Source: an uncultured Acidobacteriota bacterium (GTDB lineage Bacteria > Acidobacteriota > Blastocatellia > Pyrinomonadales > Pyrinomonadaceae). Taken from it: 35,639 nucleotides of DNA. Positions within the stretch are counted from its first letter, which is position 1. Every line of letters begins with the position of its first letter. The translations under genes and the position numbers were made by a program. Positions 25,680 to 33,784 of this stretch are shown here, piece after piece. Under the pieces are notes generated by a model. The model had not been told where the DNA came from. It worked only from the letters and a program-made list of their open reading frames with translations, and made no database searches. The stretch is taken from the NCBI GenBank assembly GCA_902826795.1, contig CADEGD010000010.1, positions 61,412 to 97,050 on the forward strand, given 5' to 3'.

Positions 25680-28600
25680 ATGGGCAGCCTTGAATTCCGC
25701 GAAAAAGACTTCGTCCACCTGCATTTACACTCCGATTATAGCCTCTTGCAAAGCGCTATCCAACTTAAGCCCTTGGCGAAGCGTTTGGGTGAATTGGAGA
25801 TGAAGGCATGCGCCGTTACCGACTACGGAAACATGTACGGTGCGGTGTCTTTCTATAACACAATGAAAGGCGCCGGCGTCCGCCCGATCATTGGTTACGA
25901 AGCATTTCTCGCGACCGGTTCGCGCCATGCGCACGAGGCTTCGCATGGCTCTGACAAGCCTTTCTACAACCTCGTCCTGCTCGCGAAGAATTATCGCGGC
26001 TATCAAAATCTCGTCCAGCTTTCATCCAAAGCGTTTACTGAGGGCCTGCACGTGAAGCCCCGGATAGATCGAGGACTTCTGGCTGAGTTTTCCGACGGTC
26101 TAATCGCGCTCTCCGGCGGTTTTTCGGGCGGGGTCATGCACCACCTTCGCTATGGCGACGAGGCGGCAGCTGCGAAGTTCGCAGGAGAGTTAAGCGAGAT
26201 CCTCGGTACCGGCAATTTTTATCTTGAGGTTCAAGATCACGCAGACGAAGACGAGAAAAAAGTGCGCTCGTCGCTGATAGACCTGTCGAAGAAGCTGTCG
26301 CTTCCGCTCGTCGCGACCAATGACGCACATTACCTGACGGCTGCCGATTCCCGTGCTCACGAGATACTTCTTTGCATCGGCGAAGGACGGATGTATTCGG
26401 ATTCGCGGCATGTGTTCTCGACTCCGGAATATTACGTGAAGTCTGCTGAAGAGATGTGGTCGATCTTCGGCAGCGAACTGCCGGAAGCCTTGACGAATAC
26501 GCTAGCGATCGCGGAGCAATGCGAAGTCGATCTCAAGGCCGGGGGCGATCTGACCCTTCCGACCTTTCCGATCCCGCAAGAATACGGCGATATCTCAAGC
26601 GACGAATATTTCGAGAAAGTCGTTTGGCAAGGGTTTGAAAAACGGAAGGCGACCGTTTTCGACGCGATGGTCGAAGCCGGTACGCTCCGTTACCCTCTCG
26701 AAGATTACAAAACTCGACTTCAGACCGAGATCGACATCATCAAAGGGATGGGCTTTCCCGGCTACTTCCTGATCGTTTGGGAGTTCATCAAGTACGCGGT
26801 CGACAACAAGATCGCGGTGGGCGTTGGACGCGGATCGGCCGCCGGATCGCTAGTCGCATACTGCCTGGAGATCACCGGTATCGACCCGATCCAATACGAT
26901 CTTCTCTTCGAACGCTTCCTCAATCCCGAACGTATCTCGATGCCCGATATCGACATCGACTTCTGCATCCGCGGCCGGGGAGATGTGATAAACCATGTCA
27001 CCGAAGTATACGGACGCGAGTCGGTTTGCCAGATCGTGACGTTCGGGACGATGGCGTCGAAGGCGTCGATCAAGGACGTGGGCCGCGCGCTCAACATGCC
27101 GTTCGGAGACGTCGAGCGGATCGCAAAACTCATCCCGCCGCCCTTCCGCGGCCGCAACACGAGCATCTCACAGGCGCTCGAGCGCGTGCCGGAACTTACC
27201 GCCGCAATGAAAGCCGATCCGCGCGTTCAGGATCTCGTAGACACGGCACTGCGCATCGAAGGCTGTTCACGGCACACATCGGTACACGCGGCCGGTGTTG
27301 TGATATCGCCGAAACCACTGCATGAGATCGTGCCCGTCGCGATCTCGGCGAAGAGCGAACTGACGAGCCAATATCCGATGGGCGACCTCGAAAAGGTCGG
27401 GATGCTCAAGATGGACTTCCTCGGCCTGACCACGCTGACCATCATCGAAGACTGCCTGGATTCCTTAAGGGAACGTGCCGGCAAAGAGATCGACTGGACG
27501 ATGATCCCGCTCAACGACGAAAAGACGATGACGCTTTTCGCGGAGGGGAAGACGGACGCGGTGTTCCAGTTCGAATCGTCGGGAATGCAGGACATCTGCC
27601 GTCAGATGGGCCCGAAGGAGCTCGAAGATCTATCCGCCCTGAACGCACTCTACCGGCCGGGCCCGCTCGACGGCGGCATGATCCCGGACTTCATCGCGCG
27701 CTTCCGGGGCGAAAAGAAAGTCAAATATCTGATCCCTGAGATGGAAGAGACGCTGAAGAACACTTACGGCGTCCTCGTCTATCAGGAGCAGATCATGCAG
27801 CTCGCACAGCGGCTTGCCGGATACAGCCTCGGCGAGGCTGATCTAATGCGGCGTGCAATGGGTAAGAAGAAGATCGAGGAGATGGTGCCGCACGAGAAGA
27901 AGTTTATCGAAGGTGCGGTCGAGCGAAACATCTCGAAAGATAAAGCGAAAGAGATCTTCGACCTGATGGCGAAGTTCGCTGACTACGGCTTTAACCGAAG
28001 CCACAGTATGGCGTACGCGTATCTCGCTTTTCAGACCGGATACCTCAAGGCTCATCATCCGACTTACTTCTACGCCTCCGTACTCTCGCACGAATCGGAC
28101 GACGCCGCGAAGATCTACAAATATTCATCCGAGCTGCGTTCGATGGGAATGCACCTGCTTCCGCCCGACGTGAACGAAAGCGACGAGGGATTCACGCCGA
28201 CGGACGACTCGGTGCGGTTTGGACTCAGCGCGATCAAAGGTATCGGAACTTCCACGGTTAGGGCGATCGTCGACGCGAGGCAAGGCAGCAAGTTTACGTC
28301 CCTCTTCGACTTCGCTTCGCGCATCGACACGTCATCGATCAACCGCCGAGCACTCGAGAGCCTGATCACCGCCGGAGCATTCGATTCGTTGATGCCGGCA
28401 GAGTTTCCCGCGAATCAATGGCGGGCGAACTTGTACGCAGCCGTTGAAAGTGCGATCGCATTGAGTCAGCGTTCGTGGAACGATCGGCAGCGGGGACAGA
28501 CCGATCTCTTCGGCGGCGATGCTGAAACTACTCACTCGGTGGAACTGCCCAACGCAAAACCGTGGACGCAGGCAGAAATGTCTCAGCACGAAAAGGCCGC

Positions 28601-29198
28601 GATCGGATTCTTCCTCTCGGTGCATCCGCTAGACGCTCACCTTGAAACGATCGACAGCATCGGCATGAAGATGCTCTCGGAGCGCGGCGAGATCAGCCAG
28701 GGCGATCGGCTGAAAATGGTCGGAGTGGTATCGGGACTTCAGGTCAGATACAGTAAAAAAGGTAATCGGTTCGCGACGTTCAGATTTGAGGATAAGTCCG
28801 CCGGGGTAAAATGTCTCGTCTGGGCCGAAGCCTACGGGCGGTTCTCCTCGATGCTTGCTGACGACGCTTTGCTGATCGTCGAGGGCCGCGTCGAAGCCGT
28901 CGACGGTCAAGAGATAACTTTGATCGTTGAGGACGTCAAAGATCTTGCGGATGCAAAACCGCGAAGCGCACGATCGGTCGCGATCGGGTTGCCGCCCGGA
29001 AGCAGCGAAGATTTCCTCAACGATATCTACGCGACGCTGAGCCAGGCTCAGGGCCGCTGCGACGTTCTTTTGAAGCTGCCGCTTGAGGGTAATAAAGTTG
29101 AGGTTACTCTCGAATCTCAGATGCTCCGGGTCGAGGGCTCTGCCCGGCTGCAGCGTCAGCTGGAATCGAAAGGCTGTCGAGTCGACTGGGTTATTTAA
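25680..29198 (+). CDS. dnaE: DNA polymerase III alpha subunit
   Basis: 1172 residues, usual for DnaE1 (E. coli has 1160). It is the replicative polymerase. An N-terminal PHP domain begins FVHLHLHSDYSLLQ. The polymerase core has GVGRGSAAGSLVAYCL, the catalytic aspartates in PDIDIDF (422-428), a third in KMDFLGL (near D579), then GVLVYQEQIM and FNRSHSMAYAY. A helix-hairpin-helix region (AIKGIGTSTV) and an OB fold (about 1000-1070, VGVVSGLQ...VKCLVWAE) follow. A -10-like TAATCT eight bases upstream could drive it. accA follows after 5 nt. Confidence 0.98.
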   Translation: MGSLEFREKDFVHLHLHSDYSLLQSAIQLKPLAKRLGELEMKACAVTDYGNMYGAVSFYNTMKGAGVRPIIGYEAFLATGSRHAHEASHGSDKPFYNLVLLAKNYRGYQNLVQLSSKAFTEGLHVKPRIDRGLLAEFSDGLIALSGGFSGGVMHHLRYGDEAAAAKFAGELSEILGTGNFYLEVQDHADEDEKKVRSSLIDLSKKLSLPLVATNDAHYLTAADSRAHEILLCIGEGRMYSDSRHVFSTPEYYVKSAEEMWSIFGSELPEALTNTLAIAEQCEVDLKAGGDLTLPTFPIPQEYGDISSDEYFEKVVWQGFEKRKATVFDAMVEAGTLRYPLEDYKTRLQTEIDIIKGMGFPGYFLIVWEFIKYAVDNKIAVGVGRGSAAGSLVAYCLEITGIDPIQYDLLFERFLNPERISMPDIDIDFCIRGRGDVINHVTEVYGRESVCQIVTFGTMASKASIKDVGRALNMPFGDVERIAKLIPPPFRGRNTSISQALERVPELTAAMKADPRVQDLVDTALRIEGCSRHTSVHAAGVVISPKPLHEIVPVAISAKSELTSQYPMGDLEKVGMLKMDFLGLTTLTIIEDCLDSLRERAGKEIDWTMIPLNDEKTMTLFAEGKTDAVFQFESSGMQDICRQMGPKELEDLSALNALYRPGPLDGGMIPDFIARFRGEKKVKYLIPEMEETLKNTYGVLVYQEQIMQLAQRLAGYSLGEADLMRRAMGKKKIEEMVPHEKKFIEGAVERNISKDKAKEIFDLMAKFADYGFNRSHSMAYAYLAFQTGYLKAHHPTYFYASVLSHESDDAAKIYKYSSELRSMGMHLLPPDVNESDEGFTPTDDSVRFGLSAIKGIGTSTVRAIVDARQGSKFTSLFDFASRIDTSSINRRALESLITAGAFDSLMPAEFPANQWRANLYAAVESAIALSQRSWNDRQRGQTDLFGGDAETTHSVELPNAKPWTQAEMSQHEKAAIGFFLSVHPLDAHLETIDSIGMKMLSERGEISQGDRLKMVGVVSGLQVRYSKKGNRFATFRFEDKSAGVKCLVWAEAYGRFSSMLADDALLIVEGRVEAVDGQEITLIVEDVKDLADAKPRSARSVAIGLPPGSSEDFLNDIYATLSQAQGRCDVLLKLPLEGNKVEVTLESQMLRVEGSARLQRQLESKGCRVDWVI

Positions 29199-29203
29199 GT
29201 TAT

Positions 29204-30046
29204 ATGTCAGAAGCGAATGAAAAGTCGCCGATCGAACGGGTACGCACCGCACGGCACCCAGACCGGCCATACACGAACGATCTGTTGAGATCGATCTTCA
29301 CGGACTTTGTCGAGATACACGGCGATCGCCGGTACGCGGACGATCCGGCAATGGTCTGCGGATTTGCCAAACTCGGCGAGAACGAAGTGTGTGTCATCGG
29401 TCAACAGAAGGGCCGCGATACAAAAGCCCGCCAGATGCGGAACTTCGGAATGCCGAAGCCCGAAGGATATCGAAAAGCCCTCCGCGTCATGCGTCTCGCC
29501 GAAAAGTTCGGACGGCCGATCATTTGCTTTATCGACACGCCCGGAGCGTATCCGGGAATCGATGCGGAAGAGCGCGGCCAGGCCGAGGCGATCGCATTCA
29601 ACCTTCGTGAGATGGCCGGGATGAAGGTCCCGATCATTGTCGTGGTCTTGGGAGAAGGCGGCTCCGGCGGAGCCCTCGCGATCGGCATCGGCGACCGCGT
29701 GCTGATGATGGAGAATGCGGTTTATTCCGTGATCTCACCTGAGGGCTGCGCGGCCATACTTTGGAAAGACGCCGCAAAAGCCGACCTTGCCGCAGCTGCG
29801 TTGAAACTTACCGCGGACCGCTTAAGTCAGTTCGGATTGATCGACGGCATCGTTCCCGAAAAAGAAGAGTGGAACGTCGATGGCGAAGAGGCAGATCTCG
29901 GCGAGCGTTTTACATCGGTTGCCGACAAACTAAGCAAGACCCTTTTGGAGAATTTAAAAGAGCTGAAAACCAAGACCGGTGATCAGCTCGTGCAGGAACG
30001 CTATAAAAAGTTCAGGGCAATGGGCCGATGGTCGGGAAACTCCTGA
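29204..30046 (+). CDS. accA: Acetyl-CoA carboxylase carboxyltransferase subunit alpha
   Basis: 280 residues. With AccD it transfers carboxyl from biotin to acetyl-CoA in the first step of fatty acid synthesis. Crotonase-like signatures: FTDFVEIHGDRRYADDPAM across residues 32-50, CFIDTPGAYPG, GEGGSGGALAIG, and VISPEGCAAILWKD. It is shorter than the ~317-residue E. coli protein because the N-terminal helical extension is reduced. It follows dnaE by 5 nt, the same order as in E. coli. It ends one base before the convergent ssb stop. Confidence 0.97.
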   Translation: MSEANEKSPIERVRTARHPDRPYTNDLLRSIFTDFVEIHGDRRYADDPAMVCGFAKLGENEVCVIGQQKGRDTKARQMRNFGMPKPEGYRKALRVMRLAEKFGRPIICFIDTPGAYPGIDAEERGQAEAIAFNLREMAGMKVPIIVVVLGEGGSGGALAIGIGDRVLMMENAVYSVISPEGCAAILWKDAAKADLAAAALKLTADRLSQFGLIDGIVPEKEEWNVDGEEADLGERFTSVADKLSKTLLENLKELKTKTGDQLVQERYKKFRAMGRWSGNS

Positions 30047-30047
30047 C

Positions 30048-30503
30048 CTAGAACGGAATGTCGTCGTCCGCCGCGGCCGCAGCAGCGGCTGAGCTTGCCG
30101 AACCCGAAGGCCCGCCGGCATTTGCAGGTCCCGCAAATTGCGGCGCTTCATTCTCTCCGCTGAATTCCTCGTTTCGTGCTCCGCCGATGAAGTGCATCTC
30201 GGTGGCCGATACCGCGAGCGTGTAGCGTGTGTTTCCTTCGCGATCCTGCCACTCTTCTTGCGACAGGCGTCCCTCGATGTATACCTGCCTTCCTTTAGCA
30301 AGATACTTTGATCCATTCTCTGCCTGTTTACCCCAAAGCGTGACGCGAAACCAAGTTGGCACGTCGTGCCACTCTCCGGATTTATCCTTCTTTCGGTCGT
30401 TCGTCGCCATTGAGAAATCGCAGACGGCATTGCCTTGAGGCGTGTATCGAAGTTCGGGGTCGCGGCCGAGATTTCCGACCAAAATGATCTTGTTAAATGA
30501 CAT
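30048..30503 (-). CDS. ssb: Single-stranded DNA-binding protein
   Basis: 151 residues. OB-fold SSB: MSFNKIILVGNLGRDPELRY, WFRVTLWGKQAE, YIEGRLSQEEW. A Gly/Ala-rich linker ends in the conserved acidic tip DDDIPF that docks repair and replication partners such as RecO, also encoded here. The gene converges on accA with one base between stop codons, so no terminator fits between them. Confidence 0.97.
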   Translation of the reverse strand: MSFNKIILVGNLGRDPELRYTPQGNAVCDFSMATNDRKKDKSGEWHDVPTWFRVTLWGKQAENGSKYLAKGRQVYIEGRLSQEEWQDREGNTRYTLAVSATEMHFIGGARNEEFSGENEAPQFAGPANAGGPSGSASSAAAAAAADDDIPF

Positions 30504-30534
30504 ATTTCAGGAGTTCTCCGTAAGGTTTTGATCG

Positions 30535-30562
30535 ATTGTAGCAAACTTTGAACGAATTCAAA
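30535..30562 (-). promoter_or_regulatory. ssb promoter
   Basis: On the minus strand an extended -10, TGC-TACAAT (TACAAT at 30535-30540), is preceded by a TTTGAA/TTGAAT -35-like box with a 15-16-nt spacer. A GGAG-AA-CTCC palindrome in the leader overlaps the likely ribosome binding site. Confidence 0.45.
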
Positions 30563-30606
30563 GTCATCGATATAGAAGCTACGAAAGCTATTGCTTTCTT
30601 TTCTTA

Positions 30607-30662
30607 TTTTCCTATTTCGTGGTTACAAAGTTTGAATATAAGTGAACCACGAAATGGGAAAA
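30607..30662. repeat. Inverted repeat of the GAACCAC family upstream of the beta-propeller gene
   Basis: Arms 30607-30624 and 30645-30662 form an 18-bp inverted repeat with one mismatch, core ATTTCGTGGTT and its complement, around a 20-nt loop. It lies between divergent ssb and the beta-propeller gene. It shares the GTGGTT/AACCAC core with 197-239 and 19074-19148. Confidence 0.7.
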
Positions 30663-30737
30663 GAATAAATTAGATCGAAAGGAACGGCGGCGGACGTTCC
30701 GGATGATAAAATCACTATCAGGAGATCAGCTATTCGT

Positions 30738-31826
30738 TTGTTGAGGAGCGCAAAGTTTCATTTCATATGTCTGCTTACGATCGGGCTGCTGGCGCTTCCT
30801 GTGAAGTCCGCCACTGACGATCAGGAGTCGACGCGCTTCAAACGTTGTTGGACCGCCTCGCATTCGATCCATTCCGCGGCCGGAGTTTCGGCCGATGACG
30901 AACTGGCTTATTTCGTAGACCAAAGCGGCAAGGTCATCGGCGTGGAACTCGCCACCGGACGCGTCGCCTGGACTGCCGAGGTCGGCGGCAAATTGCTGTC
31001 GGAACTTGTCGTTGCAAATGGCCGTGCGTATGCGATCGCCGAGCCGGGCGATCAAGCTGCAAAGCCCGTACTTCGAGTTTTGAGCACGAAAACTGGGCTC
31101 CCGTTGTGGAACATCGAGCTTCCCCGTGCCGGAACATACTTCCTGACCGGAAGCGAAGACGATCTGGCCGTCGTCGCGACGATGGGCACAGTATGGCTGT
31201 TGGATACGGCCACGGGAATGATTCGGTGGACGGTCGCGGCGGGCGGTTCGGTTTTGACGCCACCCCGAATCGAGGGCGAACGGCTCTTGATCGCGTTCGA
31301 TAAAAAGCGTGTCGATGAATTCTCGCTCAAGACCGGCGAGAAGATCGCATCGGCCCAAGTCGAGGGAGAACCCGCTTTCGTCGGCGCCGGAAAAAGTTCG
31401 GCGGCTGTCTATTCCGATGAGCGTGGCAATGTTCATTCGATACAAATGGGCGGCGCAAAAAATTGGAAGTTTCGTGCGGGCGGAAAGGTGGTCTACATTC
31501 GCTCGGTCGATGGCAACGTGCTTCTCGGGTCAGTCGATAATTTTGTCTACTTCATGTCCATCGAATACGGCAATCTTCTTTGGAAGCGACGCTTGCCCGG
31601 TCGGGTCGCCAACGGCGTTCTGATCGGGCCCGAACTTGCCGTGTTCACGGTGATCGGCGATAAAGCCGCTTATATTCTCGAACTCGACAAAGGCCGCTTG
31701 GTCGACAAAGTCGAGCTAACTGCTGACGATGACTTCCTTATGACCCCGATCCGCGCTAACGGAAAATACCTGATCGCCGCCACCGTAAATGGACTTTCCG
31801 CCTACTCCGGCACGTGCGCAAAATAA
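30738..31826 (+). CDS. Secreted PQQ-like beta-propeller protein
   Basis: 362 residues from TTG at 30738 (a second TTG follows), with AGGAGA upstream. A signal peptide (FICLLTIGLLALPVKSA) precedes repeated beta-propeller blades of the type A-T-G-x-W (VIGVELATGRVAWTAEVGG, WLLDTATGMIRWTVAAGG, EFSLKTGEKIASAQVEGE, YGNLLWKRRLPG). This is the PQQ/BamB-like repeat family; most members do not bind PQQ. Likely periplasmic, with a scaffolding or sensing role. Two cysteines, one near the start (RCWTA) and one near the end (GTCAK), could form a closing disulphide. Confidence 0.8.
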   Translation: MLRSAKFHFICLLTIGLLALPVKSATDDQESTRFKRCWTASHSIHSAAGVSADDELAYFVDQSGKVIGVELATGRVAWTAEVGGKLLSELVVANGRAYAIAEPGDQAAKPVLRVLSTKTGLPLWNIELPRAGTYFLTGSEDDLAVVATMGTVWLLDTATGMIRWTVAAGGSVLTPPRIEGERLLIAFDKKRVDEFSLKTGEKIASAQVEGEPAFVGAGKSSAAVYSDERGNVHSIQMGGAKNWKFRAGGKVVYIRSVDGNVLLGSVDNFVYFMSIEYGNLLWKRRLPGRVANGVLIGPELAVFTVIGDKAAYILELDKGRLVDKVELTADDDFLMTPIRANGKYLIAATVNGLSAYSGTCAK

Positions 31827-31838
31827 CCTGAGATCTAC

Positions 31839-32237
31839 CTATTTTTTCATTCGACGGGTGACGATAACCGTTTGGTTGAGATTCAGTATTAGTCTGCCCT
31901 CCGCCGAAAAATGCGGGTCGATGAACCGGTGAGTCTGCCGTATTTTTATCCCAAAATGATCGCAGAAACTGGCTGCGTTTATGTAGCGCGTCGATCTGCC
32001 GTATTTATCCAGAACGGGAAACGCCTCGGGCATTCGAGAGCTGGCCGCCTGCACAGCGATTTGCTGCAGTCTGCGGTTAAAGTACAGCGATACCGCTTCT
32101 GGGCTGCCCAAGCGTTTGTACAAATTTGCATTCAGGTGAATACGCCCGATTCTGCCAAGCGATGCATGCATCCGCAACGCCGGCGGCTTCACCGGCCCGC
32201 CCAGAAACTTTTCCCATTCAATATCCACACTCGCCAT
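31839..32237 (-). CDS. Uncharacterised protein, paralogue of the gene at 15377-15820
   Basis: About 132 residues from the ATG at 32237 (MASVDIEWEKFLGGP), chosen because GGGAG lies ten bases upstream; the frame is open to 32258. It shares with the 15.4-kb gene the order EW, a G.I strand (GRIGRIHLNANLYKRLGSP), a hydrophobic strand, GRSTRYINAASFCDHFGI, and a final LILNLNQTVIV strand. Both promoters carry a 19-bp inverted repeat. Function unknown; a regulator or small ligand-binding protein is possible. Confidence 0.6.
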   Translation of the reverse strand: MASVDIEWEKFLGGPVKPPALRMHASLGRIGRIHLNANLYKRLGSPEAVSLYFNRRLQQIAVQAASSRMPEAFPVLDKYGRSTRYINAASFCDHFGIKIRQTHRFIDPHFSAEGRLILNLNQTVIVTRRMKK

Positions 32238-32275
32238 AGCACTAAATCTCCCTGCCATTCTCCGTAGCGTTGCAT

Positions 32276-32304
32276 AGATTACACAACGTGTTATCTTAAG
32301 TCAA
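32276..32304 (-). promoter_or_regulatory. Promoter with a 19-bp inverted repeat before the 31839-32237 gene
   Basis: On the minus strand TTGACT (32299-32304), a 17-nt spacer and TAATCT (32276-32281). An inverted repeat of eight-base arms, GATAACAC and GTGTAATC with one mismatch, covers 32277-32295, overlapping the -10 box and spacer. The layout parallels the promoter at 15827-15855. Confidence 0.5.
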
Positions 32305-32402
32305 GTCGATTGACGAGATCAGTTAGAAAATCTCCGCGCTAGTTGCTGAGAAAAAGGATCGAACCACGGAGGCACAAAGGCGAGACACGAAGGCCACAGA
32401 GT

Positions 32403-32661
32403 GGAAATCTCTCAGTGCACTTTGTGTCATCCCTCTGTGCCTTCGTGTTGAGAATATAGATCAAACGCAGACGCGACGACGACGACACGACGAGCGGAAA
32501 TCTCCGTGCTCTTTGTGTCATCCCTCTGTGCCTTCGTGTTGAGAAATATAGATCAAACGCATACGCGCCGACGACGAAACGAACAGCGGAAATCCCTCAG
32601 TGCACTTCGTGTCATCCCTCTGTGCCTTTGTGTTGAGAAAATTAGATCAAACACAGATGCC
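32403..32661. repeat. Tandem repeat, about 2.8 copies of a 92-93-bp unit
   Basis: Units begin at 32403, 32496 and 32588 with GGAAATC and contain GTCATCCCTCTGTGCCTT and TAGATCAAAC. Between units lies a GAC-rich run. The first unit is preceded (32360-32400) by an inverted counterpart (CACGAAGGC...CACAGAG), so a long hairpin can also form. The gap 32238-32948 holds this array, the 21-bp repeats and a terminator, and no convincing gene. Confidence 0.75.
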
Positions 32662-32794
32662 TGAACGCCACGCGAGAGAAATTAACTTCCGCTTACAAAC
32701 GAGGTCGCACCCCTGTGCAATCCGTGTAAACGTCGGCGCAAGCAATACAGTTGATTTAATCGATACAGAAGAATGCGCGGCGATTTCGGGTTTA

Positions 32795-32879
32795 AAAAGC
32801 GCCTGCGCCAAACCGAAAAGTGCTTGCGCCAAACTGAAAAATGCGTGGACGGGGATCGAAAAGGGCGTGCGCCAAGACG
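32795..32879. repeat. Degenerate 21-bp tandem repeat, four units
   Basis: Units at 32795-32815, 32816-32836, 32837-32858 and 32859-32879. The first two agree at 18 of 21 positions (AAAAG, then TGCGCCAAAC). The third is most diverged and one base longer. The 21-bp period equals seven codons, but the surrounding plus-strand ORF is not convincing. Confidence 0.6.
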
Positions 32880-32890
32880 AAATAACGCGC

Positions 32891-32917
32891 AAAAAGAGCG
32901 GCAAACAACTGCCGCTC
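32891..32917 (-). terminator. Rho-independent terminator after the DUF465 gene
   Basis: On the minus strand GAGCGGCA-gttgtt-TGCCGCTC (32896-32917), an eight-pair perfect stem, is followed by TTTTT (32895-32891). It lies 31 nt after the stop of the gene ending at 32949. Confidence 0.8.
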
Positions 32918-32948
32918 AGGTTAAAACTAAAATTGTTTGGGGACGATG

Positions 32949-33179
32949 CTAATGCGATATTTCGTAATCGTGCATCATCTCGTAGATGGCATCTTTAACC
33001 ATCAATTTCTTTTTCTTTAAGGTGGATTCCTCGACTTGTTCGTCTTCGTTCGGGTAGTTCAAATGGGCGAGTTCGCTGAGTCTTGCTTCGAAAGACTGAT
33101 GTTGGTTGACTAGATCTCGAAAAGCTGAGTTATTCTTTATCAATTCGTCTCTCACAACATCAGGTGATGAAAGGTCCAT
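32949..33179 (-). CDS. DUF465 (YdcH-like) family small helical protein
   Basis: 76 residues from the ATG at 33179 (MDLSSPDVVRDELIKN) with GAGGAAC as ribosome binding site; a TTG eight codons earlier is also open. The family pattern is present: FRDLVNQHQSFEARLSEL, a short linker, and LKKKKLMVKDAIYEMM. These form an antiparallel helical hairpin of unknown role. A good terminator follows. A TTGATT-17-TAAAGT pair upstream (about 33256-33284) may be its promoter. Confidence 0.8.
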   Translation of the reverse strand: MDLSSPDVVRDELIKNNSAFRDLVNQHQSFEARLSELAHLNYPNEDEQVEESTLKKKKLMVKDAIYEMMHDYEISH

Positions 33180-33307
33180 AACGATTTGTTCCTCACTTGT
33201 CAAAAGAGTCTCACCCGCTTGATTCAGCGGAAACTAGCAGGCTTAAACTTCACTTTACTCCTCTTCAACACGAGAATCAAGCTTTGTTTACAGCCCAGTA
33301 ATCATGC

Positions 33308-33784
33308 TCAGGGTTTTACAATGAGCCTCATTATCAGGGCGTTTTCCGTAGGATTTGCGTAGAAATTAGGCCGTGTTATCTCGGCCTTAAACCCGTGTTT
33401 CTCGTAAAAATCGACCGCGGTCCGATTTGATTCACGCACCTCAAGCCAAAGGCTTTCGACTTCCCTATCCCGCAGCCGGTCGACGAGATCGGACAGAAGC
33501 ACCGAACCCACGCCACAGCGTCGCGAATCTGTTTGGACGGCGATGTTGTAAAGCTCGGCGTCGTAGTTTTCCGTCGCCCCTGGAACGATGCGGGCGACCA
33601 GCATTCCGGCCAGATCTCCAGCGGTTCTTACGCAGAGCACGACCGAATTATCGTTTGCGATCTCTGACCTGTAATCGTCCGTTGTCCACGCGTCGATGCC
33701 GGAGTCTACCGCGAGCTGCCGGAGATCTTCAGCGTCGCTCGGATCGGCAATCGCAACAACGAGTTGGTCTTTCGCATAACTCAT
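33308..33784 (-). CDS. rimI: GNAT acetyltransferase, RimI-like
   Basis: 158 residues. The GNAT fold is visible: AELYNIAVQTDSRRCGVGSV (strand 4 and the acetyl-CoA loop RRCGVG), then ESLWLEVRESNRTAVDFYEKHGF, given by residues near 115-137. RimI acetylates the N-terminal alanine of ribosomal protein S18. The assignment is supported by the gene order: it overlaps the stop of tsaB by 4 bp (ATGA), a common tsaB-rimI arrangement. The N-terminal part is somewhat divergent. Confidence 0.88.
   Translation of the reverse strand: MSYAKDQLVVAIADPSDAEDLRQLAVDSGIDAWTTDDYRSEIANDNSVVLCVRTAGDLAGMLVARIVPGATENYDAELYNIAVQTDSRRCGVGSVLLSDLVDRLRDREVESLWLEVRESNRTAVDFYEKHGFKAEITRPNFYANPTENALIMRLIVKP

Noticed and set aside
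32600..32998. 132-codon plus-strand ORF over the 21-bp repeats
   Set aside because: Composition is unlike a protein, its start lies in the 93-bp tandem repeat and its end overlaps the DUF465 gene.
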